Counted from the stretch's first letter, positions 43,914 to 53,537 are shown. The stretch is 61,535 nucleotides of DNA from Candidatus Gastranaerophilales bacterium (GCA_944322755.1 CALUPY010000013.1:1-61535); one strand, 5' to 3'. Numbers and translations are program-made. Notes: generated by a model not told the origin, from the sequence alone.

Positions 43914-46472
43914 TTATTTATCATTGGATTTTGTGTTTTTAAATTCAATTGCTGGAGTAATGAAGAAAGGCATTGTTGCAGGTTTTATAGAAGACGGGAT
44001 TGCCTGTTTTTTGCCTAGGGAATATGCAAGAGCTTTTTTTATGGGACTTTTGGATTTATTATTTTTTTTGTCTATTTCAAGAAGTTCTTCTTTGGTTTTG
44101 GGCGTAATCGGAACCCCTACTACTTTTCTCGAAAGTGAATCATTTATGACCGAGGTGAGGGCTGTTATTCCAAATGCACCTGCTAAGCTTGAGTTGCAGA
44201 CTTTTGCAAGAAGATTGTGAACGAAAGCAAGCATATAAGCAGACAGACCGATTCTCGAAATTTCCTGGGCTGTCCTGTTTTTGGCACTTTTCCTTGCAGC
44301 TCTTTTGTCGTCATTGCTGTATTGCATAGTCAGGTTGAATGCGTCTGTTACAAGGAAGATTGTAGTAATTGCTCGTCCGAGGTTTACATTCATCTGTGAA
44401 AGCGCATTTCCGTCATATTCTACGTGTTTTGCTCCATCAGCTTTCAGTACAAGATTTTTCATGATGTTTCTGAGTTTTTCAACATCCTCAGGCAGCAGAG
44501 TTCCGTCTTTTTGAACTTTAATATCTTTTGATGTAATTTCTTTTTCAATGAGCATAAGAAGATTTTTTGCACCTTCTATATCCTCAACAATCATTTCACG
44601 GTTTTTAATATATTCTTTGAAGAGCTTTATTTTCTTCATGTTCTCTGTCATTCCGTTTGCATTCCACGGATAATTCTCGCTTTTGAAATTATAATAGTGC
44701 TGCATTTCCTCTATATCTCTTGCTGTTAAACGGACTTTATTAGAAGAGAACATTTTAGAATTTTTGCTGATATCTTTTCCTGAAACAGAGGTCGAGTAAC
44801 CGTAATACCATTTTCTGACAGTAAACATGATATCTTTCAGAAAGTTTACAGGGACGAGTATGCTTTTGATAATTCTGCCATAAAGCGTTTTTGTTTTTCC
44901 TATCGGAACATCTTTATCAAGTATGTTCATTATGTTATTAAATATATTAGAGTAATCTTCATTATTGAGTTCTGATTTTATCGCTTTTTCTTCTATATCC
45001 TTAAATATTGTCTGAATTTTAGGGTTTTTTTCATATAAATCAGAATATTTTACACAATTAATCAGGGTTCTTTTCATAAACTGAGCCTGCTTATAATCGG
45101 CATTTTCAAGTATTTTTAAAAGAGATAGTATTCTGTGTTTGTTAAACATTCTGTCATTTGCAAAAAAACCTTTAAAGGAAGGATTTGATAGAGAGGGTTG
45201 CGCTTTCTCTGTAGCGGCAGATACCAGTTTCGTTTCTGGATTCTTAGTTGCAAAGGATGCAAACAAAGTATTGTTGGGTGCGTTTTTAAAATCTGTAAAT
45301 TCCATAGCCTTTTGCGCAAGTGCCGGAGCTTCTTTCTTTTTAGCACCTGTAAGCATTTTTCCGATAGCAGGCAGAATACCAGTTTTTGCCTGCATTTCTG
45401 CTTCCATTCTGTCAAGTGTTTCTTTGTTAGAGGGAACGATAGGCTTTCCTACCAGTTTTCTTCCCAGTATTTCTGAAAATGCTGTAGTTGAACCCGATAC
45501 GATGAGTGCCATCGGCAGGCTTTTGTTCACTGACGATTCAAGCGTTCCGAATAGAAGATTTTGAATATACATATTCAGACCAATACGCGAGAATTCCTGG
45601 GCAATACGCGATTTACGCTGAACATTTGCTTCTGATTTGTTGTTGCTGTAGCGCATTGTGGTATTGTATGCATCATTTCCAAGAAAATATGCATAAACAA
45701 CTCCAGATATAAACCTGTTTCCTATCATGAGGGAGGTAGAGGAGTATTTACCTTTTGTCGGATCAACAATTTTGTTTCGTCTTCTGTTAAGATTTGTGTA
45801 TAGAACTTCGTCAGGAATTACAAATCTGTCTTTTTTACCTCTGCCTCTCATTCCGCTGTAGCGTCTGAATTCATTTTCCCAGATTTCGACAGAATGAATA
45901 AGTCCTTCCAGGCATTTGTACTCACGTGCTGTTTTTTCGTAGTAAGCATTTTGTTTATATTTGTTGGAATTTTTATCAATAAAAAGACCTGCTGTTTTTT
46001 TTACAACATAAGTAATTGGACTGACAAGATTTTTGATGAATTTTGTGGCAACCTGATCTTTCGGGATAAAATACAGATTATCTTCCGAGATATTTTCTGC
46101 TATTTCTTTTGTAATTCCGTATTTTTTACGAAATTTTGCATCGTTTTTAACCAGATTTACGAAATTTTTTCTTATTTTGTCATAATATTTGTGCTGTTCT
46201 GAACTAATGCCCTCTAGTGTTTCGAAAACCTTCTGAACCAGTTCTTTAGGCGGTTTTATAATGAGCGGAATGAACTTGTGTTTTAGTTCAACTATTTCTT
46301 TTTCAATCTGAAAGCCCTTGAATGATATATTATCTTCCAAGGACTTTTTTATGCTCTTATTTTGTATATGCCCGTATGTATGCGGAGATACATAGCGTTT
46401 TTTTAAATGCGCTTTATTGTTATCCAGACTATATTGTTTTACATCAACCTGTCTGTTTGTTATCACGGTCAT
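43914..46472 (-). CDS. Large SFKG-type unknown protein with internal duplication
   Basis: The 852-residue protein is not recognised. Near the N-terminus it has NISFKGFQIEKE and again at ~430 NPSFKGFFANDRM. Each is followed by ~350 residues that are related: the first half has NDAYNTTMRYSN then RIAQEFSRIGLNMY then LGRKLVGKPIVPSNKETLDR; the second has TDAFNLTMQYSN then RTAQEISRIGLSAY then LSRKVVGVPITPKTKEELLE. So a SFKG unit has duplicated in tandem. Hydrophobic stretches near the end of each unit (PMALIVSGSTTAF; AGAFGITALTSVI) suggest membrane association. No signal peptide. It is the largest member of the SF-x-G group here. Confidence 0.75.
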   Translation of the reverse strand: MTVITNRQVDVKQYSLDNNKAHLKKRYVSPHTYGHIQNKSIKKSLEDNISFKGFQIEKEIVELKHKFIPLIIKPPKELVQKVFETLEGISSEQHKYYDKIRKNFVNLVKNDAKFRKKYGITKEIAENISEDNLYFIPKDQVATKFIKNLVSPITYVVKKTAGLFIDKNSNKYKQNAYYEKTAREYKCLEGLIHSVEIWENEFRRYSGMRGRGKKDRFVIPDEVLYTNLNRRRNKIVDPTKGKYSSTSLMIGNRFISGVVYAYFLGNDAYNTTMRYSNNKSEANVQRKSRIAQEFSRIGLNMYIQNLLFGTLESSVNKSLPMALIVSGSTTAFSEILGRKLVGKPIVPSNKETLDRMEAEMQAKTGILPAIGKMLTGAKKKEAPALAQKAMEFTDFKNAPNNTLFASFATKNPETKLVSAATEKAQPSLSNPSFKGFFANDRMFNKHRILSLLKILENADYKQAQFMKRTLINCVKYSDLYEKNPKIQTIFKDIEEKAIKSELNNEDYSNIFNNIMNILDKDVPIGKTKTLYGRIIKSILVPVNFLKDIMFTVRKWYYGYSTSVSGKDISKNSKMFSSNKVRLTARDIEEMQHYYNFKSENYPWNANGMTENMKKIKLFKEYIKNREMIVEDIEGAKNLLMLIEKEITSKDIKVQKDGTLLPEDVEKLRNIMKNLVLKADGAKHVEYDGNALSQMNVNLGRAITTIFLVTDAFNLTMQYSNDDKRAARKSAKNRTAQEISRIGLSAYMLAFVHNLLAKVCNSSLAGAFGITALTSVINDSLSRKVVGVPITPKTKEELLEIDKKNNKSKSPIKKALAYSLGKKQAIPSSIKPATMPFFITPAIEFKNTKSNDK

Positions 46473-46581
46473 TCCAATACAAAATTGCTTTACTTACATT
46501 ATATACAAAAACCGTGAAAGAAAAATTTGCTAGTAATTTTTTTCCTTGTTACAAACTCGATACAAAATGTAATACTTCGAT

Positions 46582-47436
46582 TTAGCGTGCAAGATATTCC
46601 TGCATTCTGGGCTGTAGGGCATTAATCATTGCATTATATTCATCTGTTGAAATTTTGCCGACTATTTTGTATCCGTATCTGGTTGGATTTGCAACCATTA
46701 AATTTCTGTCACTGTCTACAATATAGTCAAACGATGGTCCTTTTACATCAAATCCGGGTGCCTCAAATGCAAGCCATTTTATGCTTCCGTCCGGATTCAT
46801 TAAAGCATAAATGCTGGCTTCTGTTTTTCCGTCCGGTGTTTTCTTTCGAAAGACGAGTGCGGACGGATTTACGACACTCAGTGTATAAGATTTTTCTATT
46901 TTTAAATCTTTATTATTCTTTAATTCGTCTGTCCAGTTGTTAAATCCTGCATGCCCGTGCGCTTCGAATAATGCATCAGGAACTGTTTTTAGTTTATTAT
47001 ATTTCGTAATAACTTTTTTTGAATATGTATCATCTGTTTTTTCAGGAGCTGTCATATTCTGCAGTTGATTTGCTGCTTTTTGGACTTTTTCGTAATTTGA
47101 CAGGCTGCTGTCTGATTTCGCTTTCGGCGTATCTTTTACTCCTGACGGGATATACAAAGTGTCATTTACATCAAGGCTGTTAAAGTCTTCAAGAGATTCT
47201 TTGTTGTTTAATTTTGCAATTTTATACATAAAATCCTGAATCTCTCCGTTAGTCGGTTTTGATTTTCCGAGATATTTTGCGGCTATTGACCATAAATTTT
47301 CGCCTTTTTGAACCGTATGAATTTTGCCTTTATCCGTCTTTGGGGTTTGTTCGAGCTTTCTGTTGATATAAGAGCGGACTTCCTGCTCTGAATAGCCGTT
47401 GTATATTCCAAATCCCTGTACAAATCCTAATTCCAT
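46582..47436 (-). CDS. LysM-domain protein
   Basis: After a short N-terminal part (~40 residues) a LysM module is seen: IHTVQKGENLWSIAAKYLG ... ITKLNN-like IAKLNNKESLEDFNSL ... DTLYIPSG (~40-100). LysM binds peptidoglycan or chitin glycans. The C-terminal ~150 residues (ALVFRKKTPDGKTEASIYAL, GSIKWLAFEAPGFDV) form an unrecognised beta domain. There is no signal peptide, which is odd for a cell-wall binder and could mean export by another route. The start follows GGAG. It is divergent from nanE. Confidence 0.82.
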   Translation of the reverse strand: MELGFVQGFGIYNGYSEQEVRSYINRKLEQTPKTDKGKIHTVQKGENLWSIAAKYLGKSKPTNGEIQDFMYKIAKLNNKESLEDFNSLDVNDTLYIPSGVKDTPKAKSDSSLSNYEKVQKAANQLQNMTAPEKTDDTYSKKVITKYNKLKTVPDALFEAHGHAGFNNWTDELKNNKDLKIEKSYTLSVVNPSALVFRKKTPDGKTEASIYALMNPDGSIKWLAFEAPGFDVKGPSFDYIVDSDRNLMVANPTRYGYKIVGKISTDEYNAMINALQPRMQEYLAR

Positions 47437-47524
47437 TTTAAAACTCCGTAATTATACCTAACATTCCTATGAATATATAAAAACATTATGTATAAAAAAA
47501 TTGCCTGTGAATTTATTCTTGTAA

Positions 47525-47553
47525 TTGTTAAATGGCTGAAAATGCATTATAAT
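47525..47553 (+). promoter_or_regulatory. Sigma-70 promoter giving a leaderless nanE transcript
   Basis: TTGTTA (47525-47530), 17 bases, TATAAT (47548-47553). The expected transcript start is ~47560, the A of the nanE ATG, and no ribosome-binding site precedes that ATG. Confidence 0.6.
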
Positions 47554-47559
47554 AATAGA

Positions 47560-48252
47560 ATGAGTTCGGAATTAATAAATAAATTTAAAGGGAAAGTAGT
47601 GGTATCTGTTCAGGCTATGCCGACTGAACCACTTTATCTCGAGGCCTGTATGAATGCAATGATGCAGTCTGTTGTAAAAGGCGGAGCTGCTGCACTTCGT
47701 GTTGCTGGTGTTCGTGATGTGATTAACGCAAAGAAAATGTTCAAGATTCCGGTAATCGGTATCACAAAACCTGAAATAATTCCCCAAAACTGGCGTGATA
47801 TTGTATACATTACTCCCACAATAAAAGAAGCAAAGGATCTGATACAGGCAGGGGCTGATATTATTGCGCTGGACGGGACTTCGCGCCCCAGAGGTGATTA
47901 TAATCTTAAGCAGATTATAAAATTCATAAAGATAAACAAAAAAGTCGTAATGGCAGATATTTCAACACTTACAGAAGGGATTGCCGCCCGTCTTCTCGGT
48001 GCTGATATAATATCGACGACACTTTCCGGGTATACGCAGTTTTCGCCTGCTTCAGAAGAGCCTGATTTTAAGCTGCTTAAGGAACTTGTGAATGCAGTTG
48101 AATGTCCTGTTATACTTGAGGGAAGAATATGGACTCCCGAACAGGTGGATAAAGCGTTTGAGCTCGGTGCGCATTCTGTCGTTATCGGTTCGGCAATAAC
48201 CAGACCGCAGCTTATAACAAAAAGATTCGTAAACAGAGGAAAAAATGGATAG
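47560..48252 (+). CDS. nanE: Putative N-acetylmannosamine-6-phosphate 2-epimerase
   Basis: NanE converts ManNAc-6-phosphate to GlcNAc-6-phosphate in sialic-acid and ManNAc breakdown. I start at ATG 47560 (MSSELINKFKGKVVVSVQAM) because family homology begins there; the frame is open to 47488. KVVVSVQAMPTEPLY, LRVAGVRDV, IGITKPE, ADIIALDGTSRPRG, MADISTLTEG and VVIGSAITRPQ are the TIM-barrel landmarks with the catalytic Lys and Glu/Asp neighbourhood. At 230 residues it is of normal size. It overlaps the ROK kinase gene by 8 bases, forming an operon. Confidence 0.93.
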   Translation: MSSELINKFKGKVVVSVQAMPTEPLYLEACMNAMMQSVVKGGAAALRVAGVRDVINAKKMFKIPVIGITKPEIIPQNWRDIVYITPTIKEAKDLIQAGADIIALDGTSRPRGDYNLKQIIKFIKINKKVVMADISTLTEGIAARLLGADIISTTLSGYTQFSPASEEPDFKLLKELVNAVECPVILEGRIWTPEQVDKAFELGAHSVVIGSAITRPQLITKRFVNRGKNG

Positions 48253-49171
48253 TACAAAAAAAGCACTCAGTTTTGACATTGGCGGAACAAAAACTATTTA
48301 TGCAATTATTGATGAAAATGGAAATTTTGTTACTCAAAAAACAAAATTGGCCACTCCTGATACTGCAGACAAAATTTTTGATATGTTTAAAAATATAATA
48401 GAAGAAAATTATACAGACATTGATATTGTAACAATATCTACAGCAGGTGCCGTGAATCTTGAAAACACAAGAGTTTGCAGTTCTACTCCGAATCTTCCGG
48501 CCGGATATCCTGATATTGAATTTTCTAAACTTACAGACAAAAAAGTCTTTGTCGAAAATGATGCAAACTGTGCTGTCTGGTCAGAATATGCCTGCGGTGC
48601 AGCGAAAGACTGTAAAAACACATTGATGATTACGCTGGGGACAGGGATTGGCGGCGGAGTAGTTTCAAACGGCGAACTCGTAAGAGGTTATACAGGAGCT
48701 GCTCTCGAAGTAGGAAGTATGAAAATTTTTGCAGACAAAAGACAAAAATGTACCTGCGGGCGCTATGACTGCTGGGAAAGCTATGCATCAGGTACAGGGC
48801 TGAGAAATACTGCTGTTGCTATGGCAAAAACCTCTCCTGAGTATAAGAATAGCTTGCACAAGGATAAATCGCCGGACGAGCTCACTACTTATGACATAAC
48901 AGAAGGTGAGGATAAAGGAGACAGATTTTCAGAACTCGTTTTCAGCCAGTGGCATGAATATATTTTTACGGGACTTGTTAGTCTTGTAGATATATTTAAT
49001 CCTGAGACTGTTGTAATATCTGGCGGAATGGGAAAATTTGCAAATGTTTTACAGCTTGAAGAAAGGATTAATAAAGAATCTGTCGTAACTCCTGTTAAAG
49101 TAAAACATGCACAAACGGGAAATGATGCAGGCATGATAGGGGCAGCGCTTTTGGGGCTTAGAAAATTATAA
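48245..49171 (+). CDS. ROK-family sugar kinase (probable N-acetylmannosamine kinase)
   Basis: The 308-residue protein has the ROK layout: FDIGGTKTIYAIID (phosphate 1, ~10-23), VENDANCAVWSEYACGAA with the catalytic Asp, ITLGTGIGGGVVSNGE (phosphate 2) and the zinc motif CTCGRYDCWESYASGTGL (~175-192). ETVVISGGMGKFA is the adenosine-binding motif. ROK members include glucokinase and ManNAc kinase; overlap with nanE argues for ManNAc kinase (nanK). Transporter and lyase genes of the pathway are not in the window. Confidence 0.88.
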   Translation: MDSTKKALSFDIGGTKTIYAIIDENGNFVTQKTKLATPDTADKIFDMFKNIIEENYTDIDIVTISTAGAVNLENTRVCSSTPNLPAGYPDIEFSKLTDKKVFVENDANCAVWSEYACGAAKDCKNTLMITLGTGIGGGVVSNGELVRGYTGAALEVGSMKIFADKRQKCTCGRYDCWESYASGTGLRNTAVAMAKTSPEYKNSLHKDKSPDELTTYDITEGEDKGDRFSELVFSQWHEYIFTGLVSLVDIFNPETVVISGGMGKFANVLQLEERINKESVVTPVKVKHAQTGNDAGMIGAALLGLRKL

Positions 49172-49288
49172 TGAATTTTGTCCTATTTGCATTTTGCTCG
49201 AAATTTTTAATATAGCTTCCCAGCGGGTTGCAATGAAATTTCTATTCTATTAAACTTATAAAATAGTAAACAGAGGAGTTTTATATAT

Positions 49289-50140
49289 ATGGCACATACA
49301 CATGACCACGAATGTATTTTTGATTTGCTGCCGCCTATATTTCATAATGAATTTGTTATGGTGCTTTTGCATCTTCTTTTGTTCTGGCTGTTTATCAGTA
49401 TATCTAACTTTTTAATAGATAAATTTACAAGCAAAATTGTTTCATACAAAAATGATACAGAGTTTGAAAAACAGATTAATACGTTGAAACTGCTGTTTAA
49501 GTCTGTTGTTGACACTATCTGGATTGTATTTGCGGTGATTTATATTTTGAATATGCTCGGGGTTGATATCCGTCCGCTTTTGACTGCCGCAGGTATCGTT
49601 GGTGTTGCTGTAGGTTTTGGCGCGAAAAGGTTTGTGGAAGATTTGATAACCGGTCTTTTGATAATGCTTGAAGGTCAAATACGCGTCGGCGATGTTGTAG
49701 AAATCAACGGTATGAAAGGAACGGTTGAAAAATTAAATATAAAACTCGTTGTTTTAAGAGATCTTGACGGACGAGTCTATTACATAAGAAACGGAATGAT
49801 AGATGTCGTTACAAACCTGACCCGTGATTTTTCTTACGCAATGTTTGATATAGGCGTTGCTTACAAAGAGAATATTGCACGTGTTTTAGACATATTAAGG
49901 ACGCTGGGCGATGAGTTTATGGAGAGTGAAGAATACAAAGATGATATATTAGAGCCTATTGAAATATTCGGACTGGATAAGTTTGATGACTCTGCTGTGA
50001 TAATAAAAGCCCGTATAAAAACAAGACCAATGCAGCAGTGGGCTGTATTGCGCGGTTTTAACCTGAAAATAAAAGAAAAATTTGACGAGCTGGGTATTGA
50101 GTTTCCTTTCCCTCAGCTTACCATACATAAAGAAGACTAA
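49289..50140 (+). CDS. mscS: Small-conductance mechanosensitive channel (MscS family)
   Basis: MscS opens on membrane tension to release solutes after osmotic down-shock. The 283-residue protein has three membrane helices (~20-42, ~67-90, ~95-125). The pore helix contains GIVGVAVGFGAKRFVEDLITG, with the small-residue pattern of TM3, then the beta domain start MLEGQIRVGDVVEINGMKGTVE. The N-terminus MAHTHDHE is His-rich and unusual; it could bind metal or be an accident of sequence. AGAGGAG lies 10 bases before the ATG. Confidence 0.93.
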   Translation: MAHTHDHECIFDLLPPIFHNEFVMVLLHLLLFWLFISISNFLIDKFTSKIVSYKNDTEFEKQINTLKLLFKSVVDTIWIVFAVIYILNMLGVDIRPLLTAAGIVGVAVGFGAKRFVEDLITGLLIMLEGQIRVGDVVEINGMKGTVEKLNIKLVVLRDLDGRVYYIRNGMIDVVTNLTRDFSYAMFDIGVAYKENIARVLDILRTLGDEFMESEEYKDDILEPIEIFGLDKFDDSAVIIKARIKTRPMQQWAVLRGFNLKIKEKFDELGIEFPFPQLTIHKED

Positions 50141-50354
50141 ATTTTTAGTTTTTTACTATTTATTCGTGAAATGTTAAGAAATATTTCATATGGCGTATTG
50201 ACATGAAACGCTTGCTGTACCAGCATTTCTAATAGAATAGAATGGGATGGGAGGGGTGTGGTGTAATTTGGCAATTATTTTCTCCTGTATGTTTTTATAG
50301 AAATATGAAATTAAAAACAGTTAAAAAGGATGAATTAGAGAAGGAGAAAAGACT

Positions 50355-51005
50355 ATGACATTAAGTTTATCTGCAGCAGGTTTTATGAGAACGGAATCGA
50401 GAGAGAGCACACTTGATAAAAGAAAGGCGCATTTATCAGAAGCTGCAAAAAAAATAAATCACAGATTCAAAACTCTTTTTGGTTTAGACGATAGAAGTAC
50501 TGCACAAAAAGTTGAAGACGGTGAAAAGAAACTGGAAAAATACGAATCAAAACTCGACAGTCTGAACAATGAAAGACAGGGTGACAACCTGAAAAAAAGA
50601 GGTTACAGACGTGCTATTAGAATTACTCAAAGACAGCTGGCTAAAGATAAATTTTTACTCGGTCAGAAAGACAGACGCAGTTCTAAAATAATGGACGGCA
50701 TAAAAGAAATTCTTGCTGAAGATAACAACAGACGTACGACTCTTGGTAAAATCAGTGTACTTTTTGATGACAATCCGCCTATTAGCGATGATTTCAAACC
50801 CGGATTTATTCCTTCCAAAAAGAAAGAAGAAAATCTTCAACAAAATCTTTTAGGCTCAGAATACAAACTGTTAAAAATACAGGATATTCTCGACAAAGGC
50901 GGCGACGAAAGAACAATGTTTGAACAAATTGAAAAAGTCTGGTACGGAGAAAATTCTATTACTGCACCGTATGGCATCCCATATTCTATTTCAAAATTGT
51001 TCTGA
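50355..51005 (+). CDS. Unknown basic, coiled-coil protein
   Basis: The 216-residue protein is highly charged (many Lys, Arg, Asp, Glu). Residues ~15-130 are predicted to form long helices (KKLEKYESKLDSLNNE, RRAIRITQRQLAKDK) and the tail is mixed. It starts MTLSLSAAGFMRTESRE, and the small-residue start (SAAGFMR) faintly resembles the MG[LM]AASQAR start of the 8271 family, but I see no further match. No signal peptide, no membrane segment and no known domain. AGAAGGAG precedes the ATG. The gene before it and after it are unrelated. Confidence 0.65.
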   Translation: MTLSLSAAGFMRTESRESTLDKRKAHLSEAAKKINHRFKTLFGLDDRSTAQKVEDGEKKLEKYESKLDSLNNERQGDNLKKRGYRRAIRITQRQLAKDKFLLGQKDRRSSKIMDGIKEILAEDNNRRTTLGKISVLFDDNPPISDDFKPGFIPSKKKEENLQQNLLGSEYKLLKIQDILDKGGDERTMFEQIEKVWYGENSITAPYGIPYSISKLF

Positions 51006-51028
51006 TTGAACTAATAAATTATATCGGA

Positions 51029-51814
51029 TTATAAAGTTGCAAGGGTAAGTTCTGCACAAGGCTGGGGCTTGCCCGTTTGCAATTTTTTAATTCTGTTTTT
51101 TACGCTCGGACAGTGGTGTGAGTGCGGTTTTTTGTCAATAAATGAGCGATAGTAATGTACGGCTCTTTTGGGGTTTTGCATTTTATCAAAACAGATAGCG
51201 AGCCCGAGATGTGCTTTGTAAAAATCAGGATTTATCTTTAACATTTGTGTGAAAACGCTTCCTGCTGCCATATACTGTTCCAGCCTCATATATAGCGCAG
51301 AAAGATGCGTGTAGGCTGTAAGATTGTTGGGGTCATTATCTATTATTGCCTGATAAATCATAGCAGCCATTTCGTATTCTTCAAGCATTTCATGGGCAAT
51401 TGCAAGTTGAATTTGGGTAGAGACATTGCTTCTGTCCATTGTGACAGCTGTCCTTAGCGTCATGAGTGCATCTTCAGCGCGGTTGAGAAACAGATAGCAA
51501 ATTCCGAGTTCGTGGTGTGCCATTGGCTGATAAAATGCCATTTTTATAGATTTTTCGAACATTTCAACAGCTTTTTCATATTCGCCTTCTGCTTTATAAG
51601 AGACTCCGAGTCCGAAATATGCACGGTAATTCTTTCTGTCTATAAGAATGGATGACAGATAGTGTTTTATTGATTCTCTAAAATGGTTAGTGAGTCTTAA
51701 TGCATCGGCCTTAACAAACTGTCTGTATGCTTCATTGTCGTTTAATGATTTAACCGGATGAACCAAAAACGAATCAAGACCCTTTGGCTTTGTACACGTA
51801 TACTTTATCCCCAA
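51029..51814 (-). CDS. Tetratricopeptide-repeat protein
   Basis: The 261-residue protein contains about five TPR units, for example NYRAYFGLGVSYKAEGEYEK, PMAHHELGICYLFLNRAED, NLTAYTHLSALYMRLEQY and FYKAHLGLAICFDKMQNPK, with the usual A/G/Y/A spacing. TPRs mediate protein-protein contacts; no enzyme domain is attached. The start is TTG 51814 (MGIKYTCTK) behind GAGGAAG. No signal peptide. Partners cannot be inferred. Confidence 0.85.
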   Translation of the reverse strand: MGIKYTCTKPKGLDSFLVHPVKSLNDNEAYRQFVKADALRLTNHFRESIKHYLSSILIDRKNYRAYFGLGVSYKAEGEYEKAVEMFEKSIKMAFYQPMAHHELGICYLFLNRAEDALMTLRTAVTMDRSNVSTQIQLAIAHEMLEEYEMAAMIYQAIIDNDPNNLTAYTHLSALYMRLEQYMAAGSVFTQMLKINPDFYKAHLGLAICFDKMQNPKRAVHYYRSFIDKKPHSHHCPSVKNRIKKLQTGKPQPCAELTLATL

Positions 51815-51980
51815 TGTTCTTCCTCTGTAATCTCCCTCATTAATATTCTATAAATTAAGCACAAAAAAGTTATCAATCCGGAGGTTAGTTTTCATAGTCC
51901 ATGTGGTTAATATAAAAAGCGCTTTTGGGGGATGAAATACGGGGTAATGAAGATTAAATTGAAAGAGAAGGAGATGAAAT

Positions 51981-52325
51981 ATGTACGTAATATTGAGATG
52001 GATAGCCTTTGCGCTTGTGATTATGTTTACAGCATGGATTATTCCGGGTATTTCTGTTGAGAATTTTTGGGCAGCATTGATTGTGGCTGTTGTGCTCGGT
52101 ATAATAAATGCGTTTATAAAACCAGCACTTCAGCTTGTGACACTGCCTATAAACGTTTTGACACTCGGGATTTTCGGGTTGATACTGAATGCTCTTTTGC
52201 TTATGTTCGCAGGATGGGTGTCGCCGGGTTTTGAGGTAGACGGCTTTTTGAGTGCGTTTTTCGGCTCAATTATAATATCTCTGCTCAGTCTTGGTATAAA
52301 CCTTATAGACAAACAAAATGCATAA
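51981..52325 (+). CDS. Phage-holin-4-like membrane protein (PF04020 family)
   Basis: The 114-residue protein has four hydrophobic helices (~4-22, ~28-45, ~57-78, ~88-108), with conserved AWIIPGISV, ALIVAVVLGIINAFIKP and LTLGIFGLILNALLL. These fit the widespread chromosomal holin-4-like family, which is not linked to phage in most genomes. Function unknown. GAGAAGGAG lies a few bases upstream. There is no phage gene nearby. Confidence 0.85.
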   Translation: MYVILRWIAFALVIMFTAWIIPGISVENFWAALIVAVVLGIINAFIKPALQLVTLPINVLTLGIFGLILNALLLMFAGWVSPGFEVDGFLSAFFGSIIISLLSLGINLIDKQNA

Positions 52326-52326
52326 T

Positions 52327-52362
52327 AAAAAACCGGCTCATTCAAGTTTGAGCCGGTTTTTT
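52327..52362. terminator. Bidirectional terminator
   Basis: Perfect 14-base stem AAAAAACCGGCTCA / TGAGCCGGTTTTTT with 8-base loop, between convergent genes. Confidence 0.9.
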
Positions 52363-52379
52363 CTATTTCTTTGAATACT

Positions 52380-53537
52380 TTATTCAACTATATAACCGTT
52401 TGTCAGGTCAACTTTTATTGGTTTTAAAAGTTTTACATTAACTACCATACCTTTGTCATAGTAGCGTTTTGCGCCTTTGATTCTGGTTTTTTCAACGAAT
52501 TCTTTTTTCCAGAATCCATGTTTTACCGGCGGGTCAATTACAATACCTGCAAAAGTTGTGCCCGGATTGTGCGGTGCGTCAAGAGTGCAGGTTCTGAGAC
52601 ATATATCACCGTGTCTTATAAAGAATCTCTGCGGTTTTACATCCTGAATGTCTCCGTATACCATGCAGCCTTCAGGGAATAGCAGGTAATGCTCAGGGGT
52701 GATAAGATTTTTCGGGAATTTAGCTTTGTAAGGTTCGCCGATAAAATCTTTTCTGCTGACAGAGCTGTCAAGAATCATAATCGGTATGATAGCTCCTGCC
52801 GGAATTGTTGCAATGTAACCCTGAAGGGTAGTGTCTTCGATAACAATACCGTCATATGTCGGCGGTCTCATAGCTTCTCTGAGTTTTTCATTCGGGTTAA
52901 GTTTTGCCTGTTCAATCATGTTAACAAGGAATGAAGCCAGTTCTGCTCTGTTAGCGGGTCTTTGTGCTTCGAGTTTTCCTTCGTGACCCGGAGGTGTTAC
53001 GACCATTCCGAGAATTTCAGCTTTTCCAGCCATTACAATAAGCCACGGCGGAAGCTGTGTATAGTCTGTATATTGGCTTTCCAGAATTTCTCTTGCTTTG
53101 CTTTCCGATATTTGTTCTGTTGTAAGTGCATTAGTTATAACAGAAATAGCATGACCTCTTTCGACAGTTCCGTACGGATAAAATTTGCCGTCAGGATAAC
53201 CTTTAACCAGGTCAAACATAACGGCTCTTTGCACCATATCATAGAACCAGTCTTTTTCTGTCATATCAGAAAAGTTAACCGGATTCGGAACAGCTGCATT
53301 AGCTTGTCCGAGTGCTTTTACAACCATAGTCGAAAATTCGCCTCTGGTAACATTCTGATCCGGTCTGTAGTTTCCGTCGGGATAACCGACAACAACACCC
53401 CAGTCTGTGAGCTGTTGGATATTTTTGTAAGCCCAGTGCTCCGGAGTCATGTCTTTATATTCTTTTGCTACTGCGCCGCCCGTACTGAGGCATACTGCAG
53501 AGAAAAGAACAATAAGACTTGCTAAAATTTTTCTCAT
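52380..53537 (-). CDS. SLH-domain secreted envelope protein
   Basis: The 385-residue protein has a signal peptide (ILASLIVLFSAVCLSTGGAVA) and about three SLH repeats: HWAYKNIQQLTDWGVVVGYP with YRPDQNVTRGEFSTMV (~32-75), DWFYDMVQRAVMFDLVKGYP with FYPYGTVERGHAISVI (~95-140), and a weaker third to ~215. SLH repeats bind peptidoglycan-linked polymers; in Cyanobacteria SLH porins attach the outer membrane. The C-terminal ~170 residues lack the porin barrel and hold IATIPAGAIIPIMI and LLFPEGCMVYGDI, strand motifs like those in the proteins at 37623 and 54584. Confidence 0.88.
   Translation of the reverse strand: MRKILASLIVLFSAVCLSTGGAVAKEYKDMTPEHWAYKNIQQLTDWGVVVGYPDGNYRPDQNVTRGEFSTMVVKALGQANAAVPNPVNFSDMTEKDWFYDMVQRAVMFDLVKGYPDGKFYPYGTVERGHAISVITNALTTEQISESKAREILESQYTDYTQLPPWLIVMAGKAEILGMVVTPPGHEGKLEAQRPANRAELASFLVNMIEQAKLNPNEKLREAMRPPTYDGIVIEDTTLQGYIATIPAGAIIPIMILDSSVSRKDFIGEPYKAKFPKNLITPEHYLLFPEGCMVYGDIQDVKPQRFFIRHGDICLRTCTLDAPHNPGTTFAGIVIDPPVKHGFWKKEFVEKTRIKGAKRYYDKGMVVNVKLLKPIKVDLTNGYIVE

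Noticed and set aside
51981-52325. Holin-like protein as evidence of a prophage
   Set aside because: This family is chromosomal in most bacteria, and no phage structural, lysis or integrase gene is near.
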